In this document: positions 7,756 to 16,112 of the stretch, piece after piece
How positions within the stretch are numbered: the first letter of the stretch is position 1
Layout of the letters: the number at the start of each line of letters is the position of its first letter
Assembly (NCBI GenBank): GCA_009692745.1
Contig: SHYO01000003.1
Span: forward strand, 1 to 58,586
Direction: 5' to 3'
DNA: 58,586 bases
DNA from: Chloroflexota bacterium
GTDB taxonomy: Bacteria > Chloroflexota > Anaerolineae > Epilineales > SHYO01
Made by a program: the position numbers and the translations under genes
The notes under the pieces: model-generated
The model's input: only the letters and a program-made list of their open reading frames with translations
What the model was told of the DNA's origin: nothing
Databases searched by the model: none

Positions 7756-8686
7756 TCGTCTTCCCTTCGCTAACTGGACGGGGCTCCACGACTGCTGCCG
7801 AGGCCGGCCACCCGCCCTGAGATGCGTCGGAGCCGTTCGACTGGTCTTGGGTATCAGAGTTGCCAGACGTATTAGCAGTGGTAGAAGCACCGGATTGTTT
7901 AGCAGTGTTAGAGCTGGCCAGTTTGTTAGAAGTAGTGGACCCAGATGAAAGTGACTTGACGGCGCCGCGACCCGGCAACAAGTGGGTGGGACCGGAGATA
8001 AAGAACTGTTGCACCATGGAGAAGACGTTCGAGACCACCCAATAGAGTGACAACCCCGATGGCACAGACAGAGCAAAGTAGCCGAACATCAGCGGCATAA
8101 ACAACATGGCCTGGTTCATGGCCGCTTGCGATGGGTCTGCGTTCTTGGGCGTTGTCATCTTTTGTGTGACAAACTGGCTGGCTACCGTCAGAATAGGCAG
8201 AATGAGATATGCCCAAGCCGGATCGGGCAGCGGCCATTGGAACTGGGTAGGTTGGGCCAGGGTCGGAATAAATAGGAAGCTTTCATCCAATTTCATTATT
8301 GGGGAGTTAACCGCTATCGGTTGCAAGGCCAGAGCCAGCAGGGCATTGTATAGGCCAATCCAAACAGGCATCTGAACCAAGGCCAGGAGACAGCCGCCAA
8401 GGGGGGCTGCCGGATTCATACCTTCATCCTTGTAGAGCTTCATCTGCTCCTGGGCAAACTTATCTCGATCCTTGCCGTACTTTTTCTTTAGCTCATCCAG
8501 CTTGGGTTGCAGGCGGCTCTGTTTTTCCTGAAAATTCTTGGTGGTGCGTAGTTGCTGCATGGTCAATGGAAGTGTCACCACCCGGATAGCCAAGACCAGC
8601 AAGATGATAGCCCACCCATAACTGAAGGTATAACTATGGAAGAAATCCAGCACCTGAACGAATAAATTAATAAATGCGTCCCACAA
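7730..8686 (-). CDS. yidC: membrane protein insertase YidC/Oxa1
   Basis: 318 residues of the short Gram-positive/Chloroflexota form without the large periplasmic domain. The first membrane segment is WAIILLVLAIRVVTLPLTM with the conserved Arg in the groove. The charged cytoplasmic loop KLDELKKKYGKDRDKFAQEQ, the GGCLLALVQMPVWIGLYNAL segment and the C-terminal segments ending LSLYWVVSNVFSMVQQFF are all present. A ~75-residue Ser/Thr/Gly-rich tail ends in KRKKKR, the basic end that typically contacts ribosomes. The TTG start lies 8 bases after GGAGGG. Confidence 0.95.
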   Translation of the reverse strand: MWDAFINLFVQVLDFFHSYTFSYGWAIILLVLAIRVVTLPLTMQQLRTTKNFQEKQSRLQPKLDELKKKYGKDRDKFAQEQMKLYKDEGMNPAAPLGGCLLALVQMPVWIGLYNALLALALQPIAVNSPIMKLDESFLFIPTLAQPTQFQWPLPDPAWAYLILPILTVASQFVTQKMTTPKNADPSQAAMNQAMLFMPLMFGYFALSVPSGLSLYWVVSNVFSMVQQFFISGPTHLLPGRGAVKSLSSGSTTSNKLASSNTAKQSGASTTANTSGNSDTQDQSNGSDASQGGWPASAAVVEPRPVSEGKTNGKRKKKR

Positions 8687-8801
8687 ATTGCTAGCCCTCC
8701 GGCGCTGCCTCTCCCCTAATGGTAGTAGACTGACGCTTTATCTCCATCATTTGATTTTCAAAAGATATGTTAACACCACAATTTTCGCACAACGCCAGGC
8801 T

Positions 8802-9011
8802 TTAGGGAACGGGATCATATCCGCCAGGGTTAAATGGATGGCAGCGCATAATGCGACGCAAAGCCAACCAGCCACCTTTTATCACACCATACTTTTCTAT
8901 GGCTTCATACCCGTAGTGTGAGCACGATGGTGTGAAGCGGCAAGCCGGCGGTAGAGCTTGAGAAATGGTATTCTGGTAAACTCTGATGAGCACCAGCACA
9001 ACTTTTTTCAC
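8802..9011 (-). CDS. yidD: membrane protein insertion efficiency factor YidD
   Basis: 69 residues with the family signature: [20 protein letters not shown], then [20 protein letters not shown] and [14 protein letters not shown], including the conserved Cys pair and the terminal Pro-Gly-Gly-Asp/Tyr-Pro-Val. The N-terminus is amphipathic. The start appears to be GTG. It lies between rnpA and yidC, its standard position, and is thought to aid YidC-dependent insertion. Confidence 0.95.
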   Translation of the reverse strand: MKKVVLVLIRVYQNTISQALPPACRFTPSCSHYGYEAIEKYGVIKGGWLALRRIMRCHPFNPGGYDPVP

Positions 9012-9092
9012 AAATTCACTCTAATATCCGCTAGAGGGCAATCGGATCCGGCTTCAAGAAGCGGTTTGGTAAGCTGTATTTGCCAACACGCC

Positions 9093-9455
9093 CTAGAAAA
9101 GAGCCGGCAGCGTTGCGGTTTTCAGTAGACCGGCGCGTTTTAGCATTTGTTCTACCGCTGCATCTACTTGATCCCAGCTAGCCTTCGCGATGGGCGCCCG
9201 GGCAATAATGACCAGATCGTGACCTTGCACGATAGCTTCCAGTCGCCGCCGGAGTGCATGGCGGATGAGGCGTTTGACCCGGTTGCGCACAACTGCTGAA
9301 CCAATCCGCTTGTTGGTCACTATACCGAACCGGCTGTAAGCTAGACCATTAGCGTCTTTCACGTACAGCACAATCAGCGTATGCGACCAGGATCGTCCTT
9401 GCTGCCGTACTTGCTGGAAGTCATCGCTTTCCCTGAGGCGGAAACGGCGCTGCAT
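9093..9455 (-). CDS. rnpA: ribonuclease P protein component
   Basis: 120 residues. RRFRLRESDDFQQVRQQGRS is the N-terminal region, RFGIVTNKRIGSAVVRNRVK then RLIRHALRRRLEAI contains the RNR basic motif that contacts P RNA, and GHDLVIIARAPIAKASW the following strand. The gene starts 32 bases after the end of rpmH and belongs to the same transcript. Confidence 0.95.
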   Translation of the reverse strand: MQRRFRLRESDDFQQVRQQGRSWSHTLIVLYVKDANGLAYSRFGIVTNKRIGSAVVRNRVKRLIRHALRRRLEAIVQGHDLVIIARAPIAKASWDQVDAAVEQMLKRAGLLKTATLPALF

Positions 9456-9487
9456 ATGAAATCTTCCCGGTTCAAAGTAGACCCGGC

Positions 9488-9640
9488 TTACTTGCTATAC
9501 ATAGATACTGTTAAGGAATGGCGCCCCTTCAGCATGCGGCGCTTCAGCACGGTACGACCATCCTTGGTAGACATGCGCTTGCGGAAGCCGTGTACCCGCA
9601 TACGGCGGCGCTTCTTAGGCTGATAAACACGCTTGGGCAT
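9488..9640 (-). CDS. rpmH: 50S ribosomal protein L34
   Basis: A 50-residue, highly basic protein beginning [20 protein letters not shown] and ending LTVSMYSK. It contains the invariant L34 core [19 protein letters not shown]. The ATG is at 9640 with AGGGAG upstream. It is the first gene of the minus-strand origin-type cluster, behind a near-consensus promoter. Confidence 0.97.
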   Translation of the reverse strand: MPKRVYQPKKRRRMRVHGFRKRMSTKDGRTVLKRRMLKGRHSLTVSMYSK

Positions 9641-9675
9641 AATTTAAACTCCCTCTATTGGTTATAGTGGTGTCA

Positions 9676-9704
9676 ATTATAGTCTTTCTTGCGGTGTGCG
9701 TCAA
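9676..9704 (-). promoter_or_regulatory. sigma-70-type promoter for rpmH operon
   Basis: On the minus strand TTGACG (9699-9704) and TATAAT (9676-9681) are separated by exactly 17 bases. This is 35 bases upstream of the rpmH start and explains transcription of rpmH-rnpA-yidD-yidC-khpB. Confidence 0.8.
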
Positions 9705-9740
9705 ATATCCTTTATGTGGGTGCTCGACCAACTCTCAAAT

Positions 9741-9769
9741 TTGCACCGCCGTCCCCTCTGTGGTATAAT
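9741..9769 (+). promoter_or_regulatory. sigma-70-type promoter for rpsO
   Basis: TTGCAC (9741-9746) and TATAAT (9764-9769) with a 17-base spacer, pointing toward rpsO. It is divergent from the rpmH promoter, with the two -35 boxes 36 bases apart. Confidence 0.8.
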
Positions 9770-9802
9770 GTGAGCCGTCCGGAATAAGATTATCTCATAG
9801 AT

Positions 9803-9856
9803 TTGGCACGACCTGTATCCTGGGCAGGGTGCCCTGTAACAGGTAGGACGTTCCAA
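9803..9856 (+). promoter_or_regulatory. structured rpsO leader, candidate S15 autoregulatory element
   Basis: The transcript from the upstream promoter has a leader of about 95 bases. ACCTGT (9811-9816) pairs with ACAGGT (9839-9844), enclosing GGGCA (9822-9826) with TGCCC (9830-9834). TTGG (9803-9806) can close the structure with CCAA (9853-9856), next to the AAGGAGG site at 9858-9864. S15 represses its own mRNA through such leaders in several phyla. Whether this one binds S15 is inference. Confidence 0.45.
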
Positions 9857-9871
9857 GAAGGAGGATAAGCC

Positions 9872-10141
9872 GTGCCATTGACCAAGTTAATAAAAGATAA
9901 TATCATAGCGGAATATCACACGCACGAGAAAGATACAGGGTCACCTGAAGTTCAGGTTGCGCTATTGACGACTCGTATCAATCAGTTGGTAGAGCATTTA
10001 AAGATTCACAAACAGGATCACCATTCTCGACGTGGTTTGCTGAAACTGGTGGGGCAGCGCCGTCGCCACCTGTCATATCTCAGCAAACGCCAACCAGATC
10101 GATATCGAGAGATTATCGCCCGGTTAGGACTGCGCAAATAA
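9872..10141 (+). CDS. rpsO: 30S ribosomal protein S15
   Basis: 89 residues. [20 protein letters not shown] and [20 protein letters not shown] then [12 protein letters not shown] are the S15 family signature. The GTG start is 7 bases after AAGGAGG. It is followed by a large palindromic terminator and then pnp, the classic rpsO-pnp arrangement. Confidence 0.97.
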   Translation: MPLTKLIKDNIIAEYHTHEKDTGSPEVQVALLTTRINQLVEHLKIHKQDHHSRRGLLKLVGQRRRHLSYLSKRQPDRYREIIARLGLRK

Positions 10142-10208
10142 ATATTGGTGGTAAACAGTTTTTCTTCGGGTTATTTTAGAGTATTCTTTAACACTATATC
10201 TAACAATT

Positions 10209-10258
10209 AAACGAGTAAATGTTGAAACCCTTATAAGGGTTTCAACATTTACTCGTTT
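10209..10258. terminator. 50-bp perfect palindrome after rpsO
   Basis: Bases 10209-10258 are a perfect inverted repeat with no mismatches, centred on TTATAA, followed by TTTGTTG. As RNA it gives a hairpin of more than 20 bp and is the likely rpsO terminator, although the T-run is short. It could also be a processing site between rpsO and pnp. Confidence 0.65.
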
Positions 10259-10268
10259 GTTGTATAAT
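10241..10268 (+). promoter_or_regulatory. probable pnp promoter overlapping the palindrome
   Basis: TATAAT (10263-10268) lies just after the palindrome. The best -35 candidate, TTCAAC (10241-10246, spacer 16), is inside its right arm and is a poor match. A pnp transcript starting here would have a ~335-base leader (10275-10613) containing several small hairpins, for example TATATG/CATATA near 10461-10476, but no reading frame I can support. Confidence 0.4.
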
Positions 10269-10613
10269 TAGGACGGGTAGTTTATCTGAAACCAGGGGTG
10301 CAGGAATTGGAGAGTGATCCCGACGGATGTTACGTGGGGGGCAGTTTCCAGCTCCTGACCTCCTGGATGAGCAAGAAGGGAATCCTTCTCGCACGGGTGC
10401 GTTATGCTACATCTATACCCACGTATGGGTGCAACTTGGTTACGTCCAACCCAGCGTTATATATGCGAGCATATAGGAGCGTACAGTTAATTCGGTGCTG
10501 CATAGGGTCACTGACCCGCTTCATCCTCAATATCTTAGCTGCATTTGCCCCTGCGGTAACGCCCCCTTGTGGAAGATTGCCCTCATATTTCCCAAGGAGG
10601 GAAAAAGTTTTAT

Positions 10614-12797
10614 ATGGCAACACAATTTTCGGGTAAGATAGGTGATAAGGTAGTAACCATTGAGACGGGAAAGTTGGCGCAACAGGCCGGGGGAGCGGTT
10701 ACCATTCGCATGGGCGATACGTTGTTGTTGGCGACGGCGACGGCCGCTAAAAGTCCCCGTGAAGGCGTAGATTTTTTCCCCCTGACGGTCGATTACGAAG
10801 AGAGGTTGTATGCGGCGGGTCGTATCCCCGGCGGTTTCTTCAAGCGTGAAGGTCGCCCTAGCGAAACGGCGATCCTTATCTGCCGTCTGGTTGACCGGCC
10901 ATTGCGTCCACTTTTCCCTAAGGGTTTCCGCACCGATGTACAGGTGGTATTGACCTCTCTCTCTTCCGACCAGGATAATCCCTTGGATGTGCTGGCGATC
11001 GTGGGCGCCTCTGCCGCCTTAACCATTTCGGATATTCCCTTTGAAGGTCCTATCGCGGGAGTGCGGGTCGGTTTGGTTGATGGCGACTTTGTAATCAATC
11101 CCACGTATGCCGAGATTGACAAGAGTACGCTCGACCTGCGGATGGCTGGGACCGCGGATGCTATCCTGATGGTGGAAGCGGGCGCACAGCAGGTTCCCGA
11201 GGACGTGATGCTGGAAGCGTTGCGTTTGGGGCACCAGTCGATGCAGGAGATTATCGAGTTGCAGCGGCAGATGCAGGCGGCTGTAGGGAAGCCCAAGCGC
11301 AGCTTTCCGCTCTACGCTCTCTCCCATGAAGTGCGCAGTGCCGTGCAATCGAAGGTTGGAGACCGTTTTCGCCAGGTATTGAGAGAGTCATCCACCAAGG
11401 AGGCGCGCTCCCTGGGGTTGGAAAGCCTGGAAGCAGCGGTGATGGAGGAGTTGGAGCCACTCGCCGAAACGTACGAGGGAACTGAGATCAAACAGGCTTA
11501 CGATGAGGAGTTTAAACACGCGATCCGGCACGATATTCTTGAGTACGGCAAGCGGCCGGATGGGCGTGATCCTAAGACGATCCGCCCCATTTATTCTGAA
11601 GTGAACCTTTTACCCCGCGCTCATGGTTCGGGTTTGTTCCAGCGGGGAGAAACCCAGGTTTTGAGCATCGTTACATTGGGCGCTCCCGGCGAGGAGCAGA
11701 TGTTGGATAACCTGGGGCCAGATGAGTCCAAGCGCTATATGCACCATTATAACATGCCGCCGTTTGCCACTGGTGAAGCGACCCCTATGCGCGGGCCGCG
11801 CCGGCGTGAAATTGGGCACGGCGCCCTGGCAGAAACCGCATTGCGGGCCGTCGTCCCGGCGGGTACTGTCTTCCCCTATACTGTCCGGGTGGTGAGCGAG
11901 GTGTTAAGCTCCAACGGCTCGACTTCTATGGCCAGTGTCTGTGGCAGTACCCTGGCGTTGATGGATGCCGGTGTGCCTATTCTGGCTCCGGTGGCCGGGG
12001 TAGCTATGGGGTTGGTGAAGGAAGATGAGAAATACCAGATTCTCACAGATATTCAGGGGATGGAAGATAACCTGGGGGATATGGATTTCAAGGTGGCTGG
12101 GACGAGTAAGGGGATTACAGCGCTGCAGATGGACATGAAGATCCGCGGCATCAGCATGGAAATTCTGCGTCAGGCGCTGAGCCAGGCCCTGGAGGGCAGA
12201 TTGTTTATCTTGGGCAAAATGTTAGAGGTCATGCCGAAGTCACGTAGTGAACTATCGCCCATGGCCCCTTTGATTACGGTAATTAAGATCGAACCGGAGA
12301 AGATTGGCGCGGTGATTGGGCCCGGCGGTAAGATGATTCGCAAGATTACCGAGGAGACCGGCGCTAAGATTGATATTGAGGATGATGGCAGCGTCTTTAT
12401 CACTGCGCCCGATGGCATCTCTGGAAATAAGGCCAAACAGATGATTGAAGGGCTGACGGCCGATGCGGAAGTGGGGAAGATCTACACCGGCAAGGTGGTA
12501 CGTATTACCGATTTCGGCGCCTTTGTGGAGATCCTGCCGGGGAAAGATGGTCTGGTTCACATCTCGCAATTGGCCAGTGAGCGGGTGAACAGTGTAGAGG
12601 ATGTGGTCCGCGTTGGCGATGAGATTATGGTCATGGTGATCGCCATCGATGAGGATCGGAAGATCCGCCTCTCTCGCGTCGCCGTGCTTGAAGGCTGGAC
12701 GGCCGAAAAGGCGCGGGAAATGGATAAGCGTCCCTCCGGTGGTCGCCGGCCGCAAGGGGATAATCGCTCGGATGGCGGGCGACGTGACCGGCGTTAA
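10614..12797 (+). CDS. pnp: polyribonucleotide nucleotidyltransferase (PNPase)
   Basis: 727 residues with full domain order: first RNase PH domain, an all-alpha linker, and a second RNase PH domain containing FQRGETQVLSIVTLG and the DIQGMEDNLGDMDFKVAGT active-site region. Then come KH (IGAVIGPGGKMIRKITEETG) and S1 (GKIYTGKVVRITDFGAFVEI) domains with a short basic Arg/Gly tail. It degrades RNA 3'-5' using phosphate. The ATG at 10614 follows AAGGAGG at 10594; the frame's earlier start at 10569 adds 15 non-conserved residues and is rejected. Confidence 0.97.
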   Translation: MATQFSGKIGDKVVTIETGKLAQQAGGAVTIRMGDTLLLATATAAKSPREGVDFFPLTVDYEERLYAAGRIPGGFFKREGRPSETAILICRLVDRPLRPLFPKGFRTDVQVVLTSLSSDQDNPLDVLAIVGASAALTISDIPFEGPIAGVRVGLVDGDFVINPTYAEIDKSTLDLRMAGTADAILMVEAGAQQVPEDVMLEALRLGHQSMQEIIELQRQMQAAVGKPKRSFPLYALSHEVRSAVQSKVGDRFRQVLRESSTKEARSLGLESLEAAVMEELEPLAETYEGTEIKQAYDEEFKHAIRHDILEYGKRPDGRDPKTIRPIYSEVNLLPRAHGSGLFQRGETQVLSIVTLGAPGEEQMLDNLGPDESKRYMHHYNMPPFATGEATPMRGPRRREIGHGALAETALRAVVPAGTVFPYTVRVVSEVLSSNGSTSMASVCGSTLALMDAGVPILAPVAGVAMGLVKEDEKYQILTDIQGMEDNLGDMDFKVAGTSKGITALQMDMKIRGISMEILRQALSQALEGRLFILGKMLEVMPKSRSELSPMAPLITVIKIEPEKIGAVIGPGGKMIRKITEETGAKIDIEDDGSVFITAPDGISGNKAKQMIEGLTADAEVGKIYTGKVVRITDFGAFVEILPGKDGLVHISQLASERVNSVEDVVRVGDEIMVMVIAIDEDRKIRLSRVAVLEGWTAEKAREMDKRPSGGRRPQGDNRSDGGRRDRR

Positions 12798-12897
12798 GTT
12801 GGTAGCAGTTATTATAGCAATTACCGGTTAGCTACAAATCTTCTATGCTGGTGGCGAGTGGATATTACTACCAGGATAGAGTATGGGGCTAAGGAAG

Positions 12898-12943
12898 GGG
12901 GCATTGTCGTCATGGTATGAGAGACGATAATGCCCCATTTTTA
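12898..12943 (+). terminator. intrinsic terminator after pnp
   Basis: GGGGCATT plus TCGTC pairs with GACGA plus AATGCCCC around an 11-base loop (13-14 bp stem), followed by ATTTTTATT. Confidence 0.8.
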
Positions 12944-12978
12944 TTAGCCACATTAAAAAGTTGGCCTTGGAGGTAGGT

Positions 12979-14262
12979 ATGGTGCGTTGGAGTACGACGA
13001 CAAAGCGGTGGGTACTGACAGGTATTGTGATAGGTATCGTCTGGGCCGTTTATCGTTTCAGTAATCTCTTACCGCCCATTGTTCTGGCCATCTTGCTGGC
13101 ATATATTCTGAATCCGTTGGTGGGGGGACTGACGCGCCATTTTCGGTTACCCCGAGTGCTTAGTGCCTTACTGATCTACCTGGGATTTTTATTATTAGTT
13201 TTCTTTGCTCTGCTCATCTTTATCCCGGCTGCCGTACGACAGGTCCAGGACCTGGATATTAACTTTACGCAGGTAGCTCAGGACCTGGCAGCCTATCTGA
13301 AGCCCACTTTGGATCGATTTAGCCATATCGAAGTTTTTGGTACAGTCATCATTCTGCCGCTGGATTTCGACCAGTTGCGCGCAACATTGGAGGGTAACCT
13401 GAGTTCTGTGGGCTCACGGGGAGTGAATTTATTGTTTGGCTTTACCTCCGGTTTTGCCTCTGGGCTTTTCTTGATAGTGCTGATTTTGTTTATATCCTTT
13501 TACCTATTGAAGGATGGCAAGGCTGCTGCAGGGTATTTGAGCGGGTTGGTGCCTGCTGGTTATGAAGACGAGGTGCGGCAGATGACCCGTGAAGTTGAAG
13601 ATGTGTGGAATGCTTTCCTGCGCGGCCAATTGATCCTTTGTGGGGTTATCGGCTTGCTTACCTACGTGGCACTCCTCATCTTAGGGATGCCCAATGCGTT
13701 GTTATTGGGTGTGCTGGCCGGGATATTAGAAATTGTGCCGAACCTGGGACCGATACTCGCTATGATTCCGGCAGTGGTAGTGGCGTTGTTGCAGGGCTCG
13801 AATACCTTGCCGTTTGATCATCTGACTTTTGCAGGTATCGTGGTGCTCACCTATTTTATTATCCAGCAACTGGAAAATAACCTGGTGGTGCCCCGAATTA
13901 TCGGTGGTAGTGTGAATTTGCACCCCATCGTCGTTATCCTCGGGGTGGTGGCCGGGGCGGACCTGGCCGGTATCTTAGGCATATTCCTGGCTGCTCCGAC
14001 TCTGGCAACATTGAGAATCCTGGGGCGGCATATATACTTGCACCTGCTTGAGGAGTCTGCCCAACCCGTGGTAACAGCGGCGCCGGGGCCGGTACCGCTC
14101 GCGGTGGTGGTAGTCTCTGGTCCAAAATCGGAAAGCGCCAGCTCTGCTGCAAGGGGAGTGCCTGTACTGGGTGCAGATGCTGTACCAGAGCCTGAGATGA
14201 AAACATCAGCCTCGTCTGAATCCGGTAGCGTCCCATCAAATCCTGATATCGTGACAGGGTAA
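12979..14262 (+). CDS. AI-2E family (PerM-like) transporter
   Basis: 427 residues. Paired membrane segments open the protein (WVLTGIVIGIVWAVYRFSNL, LLPPIVLAILLAYILNPLVG, LIYLGFLLLVFFALLIFIPA). A ~70-residue soluble loop and a further block of segments follow (LFLIVLILFISFYLLKDG and others). LEIVPNLGPILAMIPAVVVA is the conserved PerM signature. The last ~60 residues are Ala/Ser/Pro-rich and probably disordered. Members export AI-2 or act as Na+/H+ antiporters; the substrate is not predictable. GGAGG lies 5 bases before the ATG. Confidence 0.88.
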   Translation: MVRWSTTTKRWVLTGIVIGIVWAVYRFSNLLPPIVLAILLAYILNPLVGGLTRHFRLPRVLSALLIYLGFLLLVFFALLIFIPAAVRQVQDLDINFTQVAQDLAAYLKPTLDRFSHIEVFGTVIILPLDFDQLRATLEGNLSSVGSRGVNLLFGFTSGFASGLFLIVLILFISFYLLKDGKAAAGYLSGLVPAGYEDEVRQMTREVEDVWNAFLRGQLILCGVIGLLTYVALLILGMPNALLLGVLAGILEIVPNLGPILAMIPAVVVALLQGSNTLPFDHLTFAGIVVLTYFIIQQLENNLVVPRIIGGSVNLHPIVVILGVVAGADLAGILGIFLAAPTLATLRILGRHIYLHLLEESAQPVVTAAPGPVPLAVVVVSGPKSESASSAARGVPVLGADAVPEPEMKTSASSESGSVPSNPDIVTG

Positions 14263-14281
14263 ATTCCTGGGGAGAATACGA

Positions 14282-14791
14282 ATGAGTGTGACAGAGCAAA
14301 TGGCGCCGGGGAAGCCGGTGAGTGCCTCGCAGGTCGAAATGGTGCAGGTGGTGCTGCCGTCCGACACGAACCCATTGGGGAATGTCTTCGGCGGGACCGT
14401 GATGGGGTGGATTGACTTATGCGCTGCGGTTGCTGCCCAACGCCATTGCCGCCAGATTGTGGTGACAGCCTCGATGGATGCTTTGAGCTTCCTGGCGCCT
14501 ATCCGGTTGGGATACACGGTGATTTTACGTGCCCAGGTGAACCGGGCCTTTCATACCTCTCTAGAGGTGGGGGTGCAGGTGGAGGCTGAGAATCCTTTGA
14601 CAGGTGAGTTGGAGCATTGTTGTTCAGCTTTCCTGACGTTTGTGGCCATCGATGCCGCCGGCCATCCCATAGCGGTACCACCAGTTATTGCGCAGACATC
14701 CCAGGAGCACGAGCGCTATGAAGAAGCCGGTTTGCGCCGCGAGGACCGGTTAAAGTGGCGCCACCGCAAGAAGCAAGCTTCGCAAGGGTAA
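14282..14791 (+). CDS. acyl-CoA thioesterase, hotdog fold (YciA/BACH-like)
   Basis: 169 residues. MVQVVLPSDTNPLGNVFGGT followed by VMGWIDLCAAVAAQRHC is the classic motif with N-x-x-G-N-x-F-G-G and the catalytic Asp. VVTASMDALSFLAPIRLGYT matches the next core strands. The basic C-terminal tail (RREDRLKWRHRKKQ) is common in the family. It hydrolyses acyl-CoA to free acid and CoA in the cytoplasm. The gene follows the permease by 19 bases. Confidence 0.88.
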   Translation: MSVTEQMAPGKPVSASQVEMVQVVLPSDTNPLGNVFGGTVMGWIDLCAAVAAQRHCRQIVVTASMDALSFLAPIRLGYTVILRAQVNRAFHTSLEVGVQVEAENPLTGELEHCCSAFLTFVAIDAAGHPIAVPPVIAQTSQEHERYEEAGLRREDRLKWRHRKKQASQG

Positions 14792-14834
14792 ATCAAAAGC
14801 GGGACACAGAGGAACAGGGCAGAAGAGAGGCGCT

Positions 14835-16064
14835 ATGAAGATCGTCGACATTGAAGCTATTCCGGTACAGGCAGCGCTGCGGCCCGGAGATGTATACTGG
14901 GGTAATCAGTCGTGGGGGCGGAACAAACCGGCTTTGAAGAATGCCCCGGGTTTGCCGGCCGGGGATGATCGCAGCGTTTATCCCTACCAGTGGCGCAGCC
15001 GGGCCGCCTATTCCCAGACAGTGGATACCACGATTGTCAAGATTACCACCGATAGCGGCCTTATCGGCTGGGGAGAGGCGAAATCGCCGGTGGCCCCCAC
15101 GGTGACTGCGACCATTATCCGGGATTTAATGGCCGGATTACTCATCGGGGAGGATCCGACGAATCCTGCTTTGCAGTGGGAACGGATGTACGGTGCGATG
15201 CGCATCCGCGGCCACGCGGCGGGCTTCTGGATGGAAGCTATTAGTGGGGTGGATATCGCCCTGTGGGATATCTCTGCTAAAGCCCTGGGAGTGCCACTGA
15301 GCACTTTGCTGGGGGGGAAATTCCGGCAACGGGTGAAGGTTTATGCCTCGGCCATTCCGGGCGTGCGGGAAGGGGCGCCGGAAGACGCTTGGCAGCAGTT
15401 GCGCACGACCGCGAAGGATATCCGTAGCCGGGGGTTCCAGGCGTTGAAGATGGGGATTGGCCTGGGGGTGGCGGGGGATCTGCGCTCGGTGCAAATCGTT
15501 CGCGAGACCCTGGGGCCCGATTTTACGATCTTTACCGATGCTGCCGGGATGTATACTCTGCCGGAAGCGATCGAGTTGGGCCGGGGGTTGGAGCGGCTGC
15601 AGGTGGGCTGGCTGGAAGCGCCCCTCCCGCCGGAAGAGCTGGAAGGATACGCACGCCTGGCGCGGATCCTGGATTTGCCGATTGCCAGCGACCTGGTCTT
15701 CAACCGTTGGCAGATGCGGGATTTGTTACTGGCCGGCGGGGTGGATGTGTTGCAACCGGATGTATGCCGGGCCGGGGGGTTGACCGAGAGCAAACGGATT
15801 GCCGAGTTGGCGGATGCTTTCGGCAAGGCGGCTACGCCCCACGTGAGCATTGGTTCGGCGATTCACTTTGCCGCCAGTGTACAACTGGCGGCGGCGCTGC
15901 CTAACCAGAGTGTGATGGAGTTTTGGTACGGCGCTAATCCGCTCGGGGACCCGATTATGGCAGCGCCATTCAAGGTGGAGCAGGGGTATTTCTGGGTGCC
16001 GCAAGGGCCGGGGCTAGGGATTGAAATCGATGAAGCGGCGCTGCGGCGCTACGCTCTCTCCTAA
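14835..16064 (+). CDS. enolase-superfamily (mandelate racemase/MLE) protein, atypical active site
   Basis: 409 residues with the capping domain, the RGHAAGFWMEAISGVDIALW segment and the barrel. Compared with its tandem neighbour, ALKMGIG has only one Lys of the usual K-x-K. The first ligand is in FTDAAG (usually D-x-N), the second in GWLEAPLP, and the third is Asp in IASDLV where Glu is standard. PHVSIGS keeps the catalytic His. It is probably a sugar-acid dehydratase or a paralog with altered chemistry. GAGAGG precedes the ATG. It heads a five-gene run of metabolic genes. Confidence 0.85.
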   Translation: MKIVDIEAIPVQAALRPGDVYWGNQSWGRNKPALKNAPGLPAGDDRSVYPYQWRSRAAYSQTVDTTIVKITTDSGLIGWGEAKSPVAPTVTATIIRDLMAGLLIGEDPTNPALQWERMYGAMRIRGHAAGFWMEAISGVDIALWDISAKALGVPLSTLLGGKFRQRVKVYASAIPGVREGAPEDAWQQLRTTAKDIRSRGFQALKMGIGLGVAGDLRSVQIVRETLGPDFTIFTDAAGMYTLPEAIELGRGLERLQVGWLEAPLPPEELEGYARLARILDLPIASDLVFNRWQMRDLLLAGGVDVLQPDVCRAGGLTESKRIAELADAFGKAATPHVSIGSAIHFAASVQLAAALPNQSVMEFWYGANPLGDPIMAAPFKVEQGYFWVPQGPGLGIEIDEAALRRYALS

Positions 16065-16112
16065 AGAAAATCAAACAGGATATGCGCTGAGTACAGCAGG
16101 ATGAGATAGGAT

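Noticed and set aside
9641..9871. Replication origin between rpmH and rpsO
   Set aside because: The segment is fully used by two divergent promoters and a leader, and no TTATCCACA-type boxes are visible.
14053..14075. GCCCAACCCGTGG, half of the palindrome
   Set aside because: Only the left half is present and the sequence is ordinary coding DNA of the AI-2E permease.
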